64,000 nucleotides of DNA from Bradyrhizobium australiense (GTDB lineage: Bacteria > Pseudomonadota > Alphaproteobacteria > Rhizobiales > Xanthobacteraceae). Below are positions 53,597-63,600 of this stretch, in pieces. The stretch is taken from assembly GCF_013114825.1 (NCBI RefSeq), contig NZ_JAAVLX010000001.1, positions 682,001 through 746,000 of the forward strand, given 5' to 3'. Under the pieces are notes generated by a model. The model was not told where the DNA came from. It made no database searches and saw nothing but the letters and a program-made list of their open reading frames with translations. Position 1 is the first letter of the stretch; every line of letters starts with the position of its first letter. A program made the position numbers and the translations under genes.

Positions 53597-55192
53597 CTAA
53601 TCCTGTTTGGTTGCCCAGTAGAGCAGGACCTGATTGTCGGCGCGCTGGCTCAGTTTCACTTTCTTCGACACGCCCCAGGCCAGCGCCTGCTGGTGCAGCG
53701 GGATATAGCCGAAATCCTTTGCGGCGATCTCGAACGCTTCCTTGATCAGGAGGTCGCGCTTGTTGGTGTCGGTTTCCTGCAAGACCTTCTCTGCGAGTTC
53801 GTCGACCTTCTTGTTGCAGTAGCCGCCGAGATTGGCCTCGCCGCGATTGGACTTCGGATCGTCGCGACAGCCCATGATGTCATGCAGCACGTTGTGGGAA
53901 TCGAGCGTGCCGGGCGTCCAGCCGAGCAGATAGAACGAGGTCTGATAGCCACCGGGCTTCAGCACCTTGGCGAAATACTGCGCCTTGGGCTGGGCCAGCA
54001 GCGTCACCTTGACGCCGATGCGGGCCAGCATGCCGACGACGGCCTGACAGATCGCGGCGTCGTTGACATAGCGGTCGTTGGGGCAGTCCATCGTGACTTC
54101 GAACCCATCGGGATAGCCGGCTTCGGTCAGAAGCTTCTTGGCGCCGTCGGGATCGAATTTCGGCCGCTTGAAGTCACCGGACAGCTTGAACAGTTGCGGG
54201 GCGATCATTAGCGCCGAAGGCGTCGACAGGCCGCGCATGACGCGGGTCTTGATCAACTCGATATCGATGGCCTTGAAGAAGGCCTCGCGCACCTTGATGT
54301 CCTTGAAAGGATTCTTGCCCTTGACGTTGGAGTAGAGCAGTTCGTCACGCACCTGATCCATGCCGATGAAGATGGTGCGAAGTTCCGGTCCCTTCAGCAC
54401 CTGGGCGTTCTGGCTCGAATCCACCCGCGTAATATCCTGGATCGGAACTGGCTCGATGACGTCGACTTCGCCGGACAGCAGCGCGGCAACGCGTGTGGCA
54501 TCGGAGCCGATCGGCGTGAAGATGATTTCCTTGAGGTTATGTTCGGGCTTGCGCCACCAGTTCGGGTTGGCCTTGAATACGGTCTTGACGCCCGGCTGGT
54601 GGCTTTCGACCGAAAAGGCGCCGGTGCCGTTGGCGTTGAGCGAGGCAAAGCTTGGTGTCGTTGCTGCCGCAGGCGTGGGTTCGACGGCGTTGTTGGCCTC
54701 GGCCCACTTCTTGCTCATGATGTACCAGGTATCCCATTGCGAATTGAGAATGGGATTGGGCGAGGTCAGGATGAAGTCCACCGTGTAGTCATCGACCTTG
54801 ACGACCTTGGTACCGCTGGGAATGCGGGTCTGCAGGTTCGAGCCCTTCTTCTGAACACGTTCCGCCGAGAACACGACGTCGTCGGCAGTGAAGGGGTCGC
54901 CGTTCTGGAATTTCACGCCCTTGCGCAAATGGAACCGCCACCGGGTTGGCTCCGGCGTTTCCCATTTCTCCGCCAGAGCGGGGATGATCTTCAGATCCTT
55001 GTCGCGGGCGATGAGACCTTCAAAGATGTGCCCGAGATGGGCGTGGGTGGTGCTCTCGTTGAGCGTGTACGGGTCGAGCGACTTGAGGTCGCCCTGATTG
55101 GCATAGCGCAGGGTCTGGGCCGATGCCGGCGCCATTGCCACGGCTAGGATGCAAGCCGTGGCCGCTGCAAGCAAAGTCTGACGTACCGACAT
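53597..55192 (-). CDS. Peptide-type ABC substrate-binding protein, SBP family 5 (system 2)
   Basis: The 531-residue protein has a signal peptide (LLAAATACILAVAMAPASAQ), then LRYANQGDLKSLDPYTLNES and FHLRKGVKFQNGDPFTADDV, the family-5 signatures. It delivers a peptide-like solute to the DppB/C/D/F-like proteins downstream. The ATG at 55192 gives a normal signal peptide; starts at 55246 or 55279 would add an unusual N-terminus. It is the first gene of the 14-kb minus-strand array and divergent from the DadA-like gene. Confidence 0.92.
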   Translation of the reverse strand: MSVRQTLLAAATACILAVAMAPASAQTLRYANQGDLKSLDPYTLNESTTHAHLGHIFEGLIARDKDLKIIPALAEKWETPEPTRWRFHLRKGVKFQNGDPFTADDVVFSAERVQKKGSNLQTRIPSGTKVVKVDDYTVDFILTSPNPILNSQWDTWYIMSKKWAEANNAVEPTPAAATTPSFASLNANGTGAFSVESHQPGVKTVFKANPNWWRKPEHNLKEIIFTPIGSDATRVAALLSGEVDVIEPVPIQDITRVDSSQNAQVLKGPELRTIFIGMDQVRDELLYSNVKGKNPFKDIKVREAFFKAIDIELIKTRVMRGLSTPSALMIAPQLFKLSGDFKRPKFDPDGAKKLLTEAGYPDGFEVTMDCPNDRYVNDAAICQAVVGMLARIGVKVTLLAQPKAQYFAKVLKPGGYQTSFYLLGWTPGTLDSHNVLHDIMGCRDDPKSNRGEANLGGYCNKKVDELAEKVLQETDTNKRDLLIKEAFEIAAKDFGYIPLHQQALAWGVSKKVKLSQRADNQVLLYWATKQD

Positions 55193-55317
55193 TTGTTCGA
55201 TTTCCCCGCTTTGATCAGCAATTTCCGCCGGATATTGCCGAGCCATGTTGCCAGAGTCCAGCCGCCGCGCAAGCTTCATTATCCCGCACTGCGTGCCGGT
55301 TTGCGCGGCGGTGCGGC

Positions 55318-55357
55318 AATGACTAGTCTCAGCTTAAAATGACTAGTCTCAGCTCAA
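55318..55357. repeat. Two tandem 20-bp repeats in the divergent promoter region
   Basis: AATGACTAGTCTCAGCTTAA (55318-55337) and AATGACTAGTCTCAGCTCAA (55338-55357) differ at one base. Each contains the palindrome GACTAGTC. Exact tandem spacing of about two helical turns between divergent start codons suggests a double regulator site. Confidence 0.55.
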
Positions 55358-55400
55358 GACGTATGCGCAAGCACGTTACATTGAACTTCCGGAGTGCCGA

Positions 55401-56654
55401 ATGGCGGAACTGAAGGCCGACGTTCTCGTCTTGGGTGCGGGCATGGTCGGCGTCAGCGCCGCTTTGCACCTGCAGAAACGCGGCCGGAACGTGGTTCTGA
55501 TCGACCGCCATGACACAGCCGGCGAGGAAACCAGTTACGGCAATGGCGGGCTGATCGAATGCGCTTCGGTCTTTCCCTATATGTTTCCGCGGGACGTGGG
55601 CCAGATCCTGCGCTACGCGTTTCTGCGCGCGCCGCAGGTGCGTTACCATTTCAGGGATTTGCCCGCCTTCTTGCCGTGGCTGACGCGATATTTCCTCGCC
55701 TCTTCACCTGAGCGTGCACTGCACAGCGCAATGGCCGAATTGCCGCTGATCCAGCGCAGCCTGATCGAGCATGAGGCGCTGATTGAGGAAGCCAACGTGC
55801 CGGAGTTGTTGCGGCGGACCGGCTGGATCAAGCTGTTTCGTTCCGAGGCGACGCTTGCGAATGCGGTGCAGGATCTCAAGCGCGCGGGGCAGCACGGCGT
55901 CGCCGGCGAGGTGCTGGATCGGCCTGCGATCATGGCGCGCGAGCCGCATCTGATCGGCGATTTCAGCGGCGCGATCCATTTTCCCGCGCCGGGATTTGTC
56001 CCCGATCCCGGTGGGCTGGCCAAGGCCTATGCGGCGCTGTTCGGCCGCAAGGGCGGGCGCTATCTGGTCGGTGATGCCCGAACGCTCGAACAGGCGAGCG
56101 GACGGTGGCGGGTAGCAACCCTGGAAGGCACCATTACGGCACGCGAAGTCGTGGTGGCGATGGGCCCGTGGTCGGACCAGATCCTCGCGCCGCTCGGCTA
56201 TTCGATCCCGCTTCAGGTCAAGCGTGGCTATCATTTGCACCTCAAGCCGCGCGGCAACGCGGTCTTGAATCATCCCGTGCTGGACACCGATCTCGGTTAC
56301 CTCCTGGCGCCGATGAATCGCGGCATTCGGCTCACCACCGGCGCCGAGTTTGCCCACCGCGATGCACCACCAACGCCGATCCAGGTCGAGCGGGCCTTGC
56401 CGCGGGCCCACAGACTGTTCCCGCTGGGCGCCCCGGTCGACGCCAAGCCCTGGATGGGCGCGCGGCCCTGTCTGCCCGATATGCTGCCGGTCATCGGCAA
56501 GGCTCCCCGACACAGCGGGTTATGGTTCGATTTCGGTCACCAACACCACGGCCTGACGCTTGGACCCGCCACCGGCCGCCTGCTGGCCGAAATGATGACC
56601 GGCGAGACCCCGTTTGCCGATGTCAGGCCGTTTGCCATCGAACGCTTTGGTTGA
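55401..56654 (+). CDS. FAD-dependent D-amino-acid dehydrogenase-like oxidoreductase (DadA family)
   Basis: The 417-residue protein has the FAD motif VLVLGAGMVGVSAALHL, the DadA-type ETSYGNGGLIE and the C-terminal GHQHHGLTLGPATGRLLAEM. It oxidises D-amino acids or N-substituted amino acids, passing electrons to the quinone pool. Its divergence from the peptide-uptake array suggests use of imported D-amino-acid or opine-like material (inference). The ATG follows CGGAGTGCCGA. Confidence 0.88.
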   Translation: MAELKADVLVLGAGMVGVSAALHLQKRGRNVVLIDRHDTAGEETSYGNGGLIECASVFPYMFPRDVGQILRYAFLRAPQVRYHFRDLPAFLPWLTRYFLASSPERALHSAMAELPLIQRSLIEHEALIEEANVPELLRRTGWIKLFRSEATLANAVQDLKRAGQHGVAGEVLDRPAIMAREPHLIGDFSGAIHFPAPGFVPDPGGLAKAYAALFGRKGGRYLVGDARTLEQASGRWRVATLEGTITAREVVVAMGPWSDQILAPLGYSIPLQVKRGYHLHLKPRGNAVLNHPVLDTDLGYLLAPMNRGIRLTTGAEFAHRDAPPTPIQVERALPRAHRLFPLGAPVDAKPWMGARPCLPDMLPVIGKAPRHSGLWFDFGHQHHGLTLGPATGRLLAEMMTGETPFADVRPFAIERFG

Positions 56655-56753
56655 CCATATCGGGAATTGAGCGGGCCGGGGACCGGCTGTTGTCCTTGCG
56701 TGACTCGGTCCATCGTGGCGATACTGCAGCGAGGGCAGCGATAAGGAGCGGTC

Positions 56754-57005
56754 ATGAAAGTTAACGTCGAAATCGATTGCACGCCGCTGGAGGCGAGGCA
56801 GTTCTTCGGATTGCCCGACGTCTCGCCGATGCAGACCGCTGTGATGGAAAAGATGCAGCAGCAGGTGATGGCAAATATCGAAAAGGTCTCGCCGGAGTCG
56901 CTGATCCAGAGCTGGTTCACGTTCGATCCCAAGGTTGCCGAGCGATTCCAGGATATGTTCGTGACCATGGCCGGGCTCGGCGGCATGGCCAAGAAGGACA
57001 AGTGA
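56754..57005 (+). CDS. Small conserved protein, DUF6489-like
   Basis: The 83-residue protein begins KVNVEIDCTPLEARQFFGLP and has a helical middle (MEKMQQQVMANIEKVSPES) and C-terminal SWFTFDPKVAERFQDMF. I recall this as a small conserved alphaproteobacterial family labelled DUF6489. The ATG has a near-perfect AAGGAG site. Its stop overlaps the GTG of the hydrolase, so the two are coupled. The amphipathic helices and partner suggest a lipid or granule-associated role, but no function is established. Confidence 0.8.
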   Translation: MKVNVEIDCTPLEARQFFGLPDVSPMQTAVMEKMQQQVMANIEKVSPESLIQSWFTFDPKVAERFQDMFVTMAGLGGMAKKDK

Positions 57006-57808
57006 GAGTGGCCATCGCGGAAGGCGGTGCGGCAACGGAAGAGAAGCGGCTTCGGCCGCCAAGTCTCTTCCTGATGCTGGCCGAAACGCGGGCGCTGTTC
57101 GAACTGAACTCGAGCCTGTTGCTGTCGCCGCTCTTATTGCGCGCGCCGAGGGGCGATGGGCATCCGGTGCTGGCGCTCCCGGGCTTTCTCGCCAGCGATC
57201 TTTCGATGGCGCCGATGCGGCGCTATCTGAAAGAACTCGGCTACGACACCTATGCTTGGGATTTGGGCCGCAATTTCGGCGGCGTCGCTTCCAAGCGCGG
57301 AGCAGTGCAAGGTCTGCTGAGGCATATCTATGAAGCCACTGGCCGAAAGGTCAGTCTCGTTGGCTGGAGTCTCGGTGGCGTCTATGCGCGCGATCTCGCA
57401 CTGCAGATGCCGGACATGGTGCGCTCGGTGATCACACTCGGCAGCCCGTTTGCCAACGACATCCGGGCGACAAATGCCACGCGGCTCTATGAGGCGTTGT
57501 CAGGGGAAACCGTCGACGACAATCCGGAAATCCGTTTGGCGATCGCCGGTGACCTGCCGGTGCCGGCGACCTCGATCTATTCCCGGACCGACGGCATCGT
57601 GAACTGGCACACCAGCCTGTTGCGCCCCTCCGCAACCGCCGAAAACATCGAGGTGCACTTCGCCAGCCATATCGGGCTCGGCGTCAACCCCGCAGCATTG
57701 TGGGCAGTAGCCGATCGCCTGGCGCAGGCGGAGGGCGAATTTAAGCATTTTGACCGATCAGGACCATTTGCCATTGCCTACGGCCCCGCCGAAAATGCAC
57801 AATCCTGA
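57002..57808 (+). CDS. Alpha/beta hydrolase (lipase/esterase-like)
   Basis: The 268-residue protein has an oxyanion segment (VLALPGFLASD), the nucleophile elbow GWSLGG, a catalytic aspartate in YSRTDGIVNW and a histidine in FASHIGLG. It hydrolyses an ester or acts as an acyltransferase. The start is GTG at 57002, inside the upstream stop (GTGA), with a GTG at 57008 as alternative. Placed before a WS/DGAT-type acyltransferase, it probably acts on lipids. Confidence 0.87.
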   Translation: MRVAIAEGGAATEEKRLRPPSLFLMLAETRALFELNSSLLLSPLLLRAPRGDGHPVLALPGFLASDLSMAPMRRYLKELGYDTYAWDLGRNFGGVASKRGAVQGLLRHIYEATGRKVSLVGWSLGGVYARDLALQMPDMVRSVITLGSPFANDIRATNATRLYEALSGETVDDNPEIRLAIAGDLPVPATSIYSRTDGIVNWHTSLLRPSATAENIEVHFASHIGLGVNPAALWAVADRLAQAEGEFKHFDRSGPFAIAYGPAENAQS

Positions 57809-57963
57809 ACCAACGCGCTGAGCCAAGGGCGTAATCGCGAAAAGTCCCGTTCTGCAATTGATGCAGGATGGCTGTCGGCTTTCGGATATGCTCCAATAAA
57901 AAAGACATTCCAGACGCCAGAAGCGCCGCCAAGGCGCCGCGTTTTCTACTGCGGGAGGAAAAT

Positions 57964-59508
57964 ATGGCGGACGCCAGGAAGCTGTCTTCGCTGGACGCGT
58001 CGTTTCTGTATCTGGAAACCCCGGAAATGCCGATGCATGTCGGCAGCATGGCGATCTTCCGCCTGCCCGACGACTACAAGGGCGACTTCTTCGAAGAGTT
58101 CAAGGCGATGATCGCCTCGCGGCTGCACATCGCGCCGATCCTGAAAGCCCGTCTGCAGAAGGCGCCGCTCGACATCGATCATCCGTCCTGGGTGGAGGAC
58201 GACCAGTTCGATATCGACCGCCACATCTTCCGCGCCAGCCTGCCGGCGCCGCGCGATCGCGCGACGCTGGAGCGCATCGTCGGCTGGATGCATGCCAAAT
58301 TGCTCAACCGCGCCCGCCCGCTCTGGGAGTTCTATGTCTTCGAAGGCATGAAGGACAACGAGATCGGACTTTATTCCAAGATGCACCACGCCTGCATCGA
58401 CGGTGGCGCCGGTGCCGCGCTCACCAGCATGATCTACGACATCACGCCGGTGCCGCGTCAGGTCGATCCGCCGACGGCGCGCAAGGTGGCGCCGGAGCCG
58501 CGCGACATTGCCGCCAATCTGATCGATTCCTACCAGCAGCTCTGGACCCAGCCGTTCGACCCTAAGGCGGCGCCGAAGAGTCTCGAACTGCCGCGCTCGG
58601 GAAAAAGCGATCTCGGCTCGATCCTCTTCGATAACGCCATGTTCCAGATCGAGAGCGCGGTAAAATTCGCCAGCAGCATTCCGACGATGCTGAAGAGCAT
58701 GTCCGACGTAGTCGGCAAAATTTCGGATCCGAAGTCGCGCGACAGCCTGGCCAGCATGGCCTCGCCGCCGACCATCCTCAACAAGACGATCTCGTCGGAA
58801 CGCAGCTTCGCCGGCACCTCGATCTCGCTGTCGCGCGCAAAGGGGCTGGCAAAGGCGTCCGGCGGCAAGCTCAACGACGTCGTGCTGGCGCTGTCTTCAG
58901 GCGTGGTGCGGCGCTATTTGATCAGCCAAGGCGCACTGCCCAGCAAATCCCTGACGGCTGCGGTGCCGATCTCGCTGCGCGAGGAGGGCAACGCCGAAGC
59001 CAACAACCAGGTGTTCGGCATGATCTGCGCGATCGCCACCAATGTCGACGATCCCAAGACGCGGCTGGAAACCATCATCGCGCAATCCACCAAGTCGAAG
59101 GAGATGTCGCATCCGCTGCGGGCGCTGATGCCGCAAGTCTCCAACCTCTCGATGCTGGGCGCGCCGATCGTGACCCAGATCCTTGCGCTGCTCTACAGCC
59201 GCTCCAACCTCTCCGACGTGCTGCCGCCGGCGGCCAACATCACCGTATCAAACGTGCCGGGGCCGCGGCAGACGCTGTATGCCGCCGGCGCTGAGCTGCT
59301 GCACATCTTCCCGGTGTCGATCTCGACGCACGGCATTGCGCTCAACATCACCGTGCAGAGCTACCGCGACCAGCTCGATTTCGGCTTCATCGCCGGCGCC
59401 AACATCATTCCGCATGTCCAGGTTCTCTGCGACATGCTCCCGCTCGAATTTGAAGCGCTGGAGGCGGCGTTCGCACCGCCGCCGAGCATGACCAGCGCGG
59501 CTGAATAG
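57964..59508 (+). CDS. WS/DGAT-type acyltransferase (wax ester synthase/diacylglycerol acyltransferase)
   Basis: The 514-residue protein begins with the family's LSSLDASFLYLETPEMPMHV and has the catalytic HHACIDG (141-147). The C-terminal domain has a PLWEF segment, ISLREEGN and NVPGPRQTLYAAGAEL. It transfers fatty acyl groups from CoA to an alcohol or diacylglycerol to make storage lipid. The ATG at 57964 follows GGGAGGAAAAT. Epoxide hydrolase and CYP102-type genes follow, forming a lipid-oxidation or storage neighbourhood. Confidence 0.93.
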   Translation: MADARKLSSLDASFLYLETPEMPMHVGSMAIFRLPDDYKGDFFEEFKAMIASRLHIAPILKARLQKAPLDIDHPSWVEDDQFDIDRHIFRASLPAPRDRATLERIVGWMHAKLLNRARPLWEFYVFEGMKDNEIGLYSKMHHACIDGGAGAALTSMIYDITPVPRQVDPPTARKVAPEPRDIAANLIDSYQQLWTQPFDPKAAPKSLELPRSGKSDLGSILFDNAMFQIESAVKFASSIPTMLKSMSDVVGKISDPKSRDSLASMASPPTILNKTISSERSFAGTSISLSRAKGLAKASGGKLNDVVLALSSGVVRRYLISQGALPSKSLTAAVPISLREEGNAEANNQVFGMICAIATNVDDPKTRLETIIAQSTKSKEMSHPLRALMPQVSNLSMLGAPIVTQILALLYSRSNLSDVLPPAANITVSNVPGPRQTLYAAGAELLHIFPVSISTHGIALNITVQSYRDQLDFGFIAGANIIPHVQVLCDMLPLEFEALEAAFAPPPSMTSAAE

Positions 59509-59517
59509 GAACTTGCC

Positions 59518-60513
59518 ATGATTGAAATGCCGGGAGTGCAGTTCGCCCAGGTGAACGGTATTCGCATGGGCTATTACGAGGCGGGACCCACATCCGACAA
59601 GCCGCCGGTCATTCTCTGTCACGGCTGGCCAGAAATCGCGTTCTCCTGGCGTCACCAGATCAAGGCGTTGAGCGAGGCCGGCATCCGCGTGATTGCGCCG
59701 GATCAGCGCGGCTACGGGTCCACCGACCGGCCCGAGCCGGTCGAGGACTACGACATCGAGCACCTGACTGACGATCTAGTCGGCCTGCTTGATCATCTCG
59801 AGATCGACAAGGCGATCTTCGTCGGTCACGACTGGGGCGGCTTCGTCGTCTGGCAGATGCCGCTGCGGCATATCGATCGCGTCGCGGGCGTTGTCGGTGT
59901 CAATACCCCTCACATGGACCGCGCGCCGGCGGATCCCATCGAACTGTACCGCATGCGCTTCGGCGACCAGATGTATATCGTGCAGTTTCAGGACCCGGCG
60001 CGCGAACCCGATCGAATATTCGGCAGCCGAGTCGAGCAGACCTTTGATGCGTTCATGCGCAAGCCGGTGCCACGCAGCGACACCGCGCCCGCAGACCAGC
60101 CGGTCGCCGGTATTGGCGCCTCGCCCAGGCTCAACCTGGCGTTTCCACAAATGATCGCCGGCTACGACGCCAAACATGATCCGCGCACGCCGATCCTGAG
60201 CCCGGAGGAAAAGAAGGTGTTCGTCGATACCTTCACTAAAACCGGCTTCACCGGCGGCATCAATTGGTACCGCAATATGTCGCGCAACTGGCAGCGTTCG
60301 GAGTGGCTGGACCACACCGTGCGGGTACCATCGCTGATGATCATGGCCGAAAACGATCACGTGCTGCCGCCATCGGCTGCCGACGGCATGGAGAAGCTCG
60401 TCCCCGATCTCGAAAAATATCTCGTGCGCGACAGCGGCCATTGGACACAGCAGGAAAAGCCGGACGAGGTCAGCGCCAAGCTGATCGAATGGCGTAGAAG
60501 GCGGTTTGGGTAG
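59518..60513 (+). CDS. Epoxide hydrolase-like alpha/beta hydrolase
   Basis: The 331-residue protein has the epoxide-hydrolase HGWPE oxyanion motif, the nucleophile aspartate D105 in VGHDWGG, lid tyrosines in MYIVQF and NWYRNM, and a C-terminal histidine in DSGHWTQQEKP. It opens an epoxide to a diol. The substrate may be a fatty-acid epoxide, because the acyltransferase is upstream by nine bases and a fatty-acid-type P450 fusion is downstream. The ATG follows AGGAACTTGCC. Confidence 0.9.
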   Translation: MIEMPGVQFAQVNGIRMGYYEAGPTSDKPPVILCHGWPEIAFSWRHQIKALSEAGIRVIAPDQRGYGSTDRPEPVEDYDIEHLTDDLVGLLDHLEIDKAIFVGHDWGGFVVWQMPLRHIDRVAGVVGVNTPHMDRAPADPIELYRMRFGDQMYIVQFQDPAREPDRIFGSRVEQTFDAFMRKPVPRSDTAPADQPVAGIGASPRLNLAFPQMIAGYDAKHDPRTPILSPEEKKVFVDTFTKTGFTGGINWYRNMSRNWQRSEWLDHTVRVPSLMIMAENDHVLPPSAADGMEKLVPDLEKYLVRDSGHWTQQEKPDEVSAKLIEWRRRRFG

Positions 60514-60556
60514 AGCGTACGGCGCAGGTTGTTATTGCGAGCGAATTGTCTCGCAT

Positions 60557-60660
60557 CGTCATTCCGGAGTGATGCGAAGCATCGAACTATGGTGCGAAAT
60601 TACGCACCTGAGATCTCGAGATTCCGGATCTGGTCCTTCGGACCATCCCGGAATGACGGG
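60557..60660. repeat. Palindromic repeat, family C copy 2
   Basis: CGTCATTCCGGAGTGATGCG and CCATCCCGGAATGACGGG form the arms, with central CTGAGATCTCGAGATTCCGG. It separates the epoxide hydrolase from the P450 fusion. Confidence 0.75.
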
Positions 60661-60691
60661 GAATGAGGCAGGGCAGGGAGACACTTCGACA

Positions 60692-63600
60692 ATGGCGTCC
60701 AGCAACAAACTTAGTCCGATCCCGCATCCGCCGAAGAAACCCGTCGTCGGCAACATGCTGTCGCTGGATCCCAATGCGCCGGTGCAGCATCTGGTCAAGC
60801 TCTCCAAGGAGCTCGGGCCGATTTTCTGGCTCGACATGATGGGCGCGCCGATCGTGATCGTCTCCGGGCATGATCTGATCGACGAACTCTCCGACGAGAA
60901 GCGTTTCGACAAGACGGTGCGCGGCTCGCTGCGCCGCGTTCGCGCCGTTGGCGGCGACGGACTGTTCACGGCTGATACGTCGGAGCCGAACTGGAGCAAG
61001 GCGCACAACATCCTGCTGCAGCCGTTCGGCAACCGCGCGATGCAATCCTACCACCCGAGCATGGTCGATATCGCCGAGCAACTCGTGAAGAAATGGGAGC
61101 GGCTCAACGCCGACGAGGAAATCGACGTCGTGCACGACATGACGGCGCTGACGCTCGACACCATTGGTCTCTGCGGCTTCGACTATCGCTTCAACTCGTT
61201 CTACCGCCGCGACTATCACCCGTTCGTGGAATCGCTGGTGCGCTCGCTCGAGACCATCATGATGACCCGCGGTCTGCCGCTGGAAAATCTCTGGATGCAG
61301 AAGCGGCGCAAGACGCTCGCACAGGACGTCGCCTTCATGAACAAGATGGTCGACGAGATCATCGCCGAGCGCCGCCGCAACGCGGAAGCCGCCGAAGGCA
61401 AGAAGGACATGCTGGGCGCCATGATGACCGGCGTCGACCGCTCAACCGGCGAGCAACTCGACGACATCAACATCCGCTACCAGATCAACACCTTTCTGAT
61501 TGCGGGCCACGAGACCACCAGCGGACTTCTCTCCTGCACGATTTACGCGCTGCTCAAGCATCCGGAAGTGCTGAAGAAGGCGTATGAGGAAGTCGACCGG
61601 GTGCTCGGCCCCGATATCAACGTGAAGCCGACCTATCAGCAGACCACCCAGCTCACCTACATCACGCAGATTTTGAAGGAGGCGCTGCGGCTGTGGCCGC
61701 CGGCACCGGCGTATGGCATCACGCCGCTCAATGACGAGACCATCGGCGGCAAGTACAAGCTGAAGAAGAATACGTTCATCACCGTGCTGGTGATGGCGCT
61801 GCACCGCGACCCCAGCGTCTGGGGCCCGAACCCGGACGTCTTCGATCCGGAGAATTTCAGCCGCGAGGCTGAAGCCAGGCGGCCGATCAACGCCTGGAAG
61901 CCGTTCGGCAACGGCCAGCGCGCCTGCATCGGTCGCGGCTTTGCGATGCACGAAGCGGCGCTGGCGATCGGCATGATCCTGCAGCGCTTCAAGCTGATCG
62001 ATGTGCATCGTTACCAGATGCACCTGAAGGAAACGCTGACGGTCAAGCCGGACGGCTTTAAAATCAAGGTCCGCCCGCGCGCGGACAAGGATCGCGGCGC
62101 CTTGGCCGGCCGTGCCGCCGTTACGACCGCTGCCTCGAGCGCGGCGGCGCCGCAGGCGCGAACCCGTCCGGGACACAACACGCCGCTGTTGGTGCTCTAC
62201 GGTTCCAACCTCGGCACGGCGGAAGAACTGGCGACGCGGGTGGCTGACCTCGCCGAGGTCAACGGCTTTGCCACAAAACTCGGCACGCTCGACGACTACG
62301 TCGGCAGATTACCGGAGCAGGGCGCGCTGCTGATCTTCTGCGCCTCCTATAATGGCGCCGCCCCTGATAACGCCACGCAGTTCGTCAAATGGCTGGACAG
62401 CGGCCTGCAGAAAGATGCGTTCGCCAAGGTGCGCTACGCCGTGTTCGGCTGCGGCAACAGTGACTGGGCCGCGACGTACCAGTCCGTGCCGCGCATGATC
62501 GACGAGCAGTTGGCGGTGCACGGCGCGGGCAGCCTCTACGCCCGCGGCGAGGGCGATGCCCGCAGCGATCTCGACGGCCAGTTCGAAAAATGGTTCGCGG
62601 CGGCTGCACCTGCGGCGATGAAGGAATTGGGTATCGATTCCGGCTTCGCCCGCAGCGCCGACGACGCACCGCTCTATTCGATCGAACCGGTGGCGCCTTC
62701 CGCGGTCAACGCCATCGTGACCCAGGGCGGCGTCGCGCCGATGAAGGTGCTGGTCAATGCCGAACTGCAGAACAAGGCCGGCGCCAATCCTTCCGACCGC
62801 TCGACCCGCCACGTCGAGGTGGAATTGCCGCCGGGTATGACTTACCGCGTCGGCGACCATCTCAGCGTGGTGCCGCGCAATGATCCGGCGCTGGTCGATT
62901 CCGTCGCGCGCCGCTTCGGTTTTCTGCCCGCCGACCAGATCAGACTTCATGTCGCCGAAGGCCGCCGCGCGCAATTGCCGGTCGGCGATGCCGTGTCGGT
63001 CGGCCGGTTGTTGACCGAATTCGTCGAGTTGCAGCAGCTCGCAACCCGTAAGCAGATCCAGATCATGTCGGAGCACACGCGTTGCCCCGTTACCAAGCCG
63101 AAGCTACTCGGCTATGTCGGCGACGACCAGACGTCCACGGAGCGTTACCGTTCGGACGTCCTGGCCAGGCGCAAGTCGGTGTTCGATCTTTTGGAAGAGC
63201 ATCCGGCCTGCGAACTGCCGTTCTACGCCTATCTGGAAATGCTGTCGCTGCTGGCGCCGCGGTATTATTCGATCTCCTCCTCGCCTTCGTCCGATCCGTC
63301 GCGCTGCAGCGTCACCGTGGGCGTGGTGGAATCGCCCGCGAGTTCAGGGCGCGGCGTCTACAAAGGCGTTTGCTCGAACTATCTCGCCGGACGCCGCGTA
63401 GGCGATTTTGTGCATGCCACCATACGCGAGACCAAGGCCGGCTTCCGGCTGCCGGACAATCCGGCCCAACCCGTGATCATGATCGGCCCTGGCACGGGGC
63501 TGGCGCCATTCCGCGGCTTCCTGCAGGAGCGCGCACACCGGAAGGCGCAGGGGGCAAAACTCGGTCCTGCGATGCTGTTCTTCGGCTGCCGCCATCCCGA

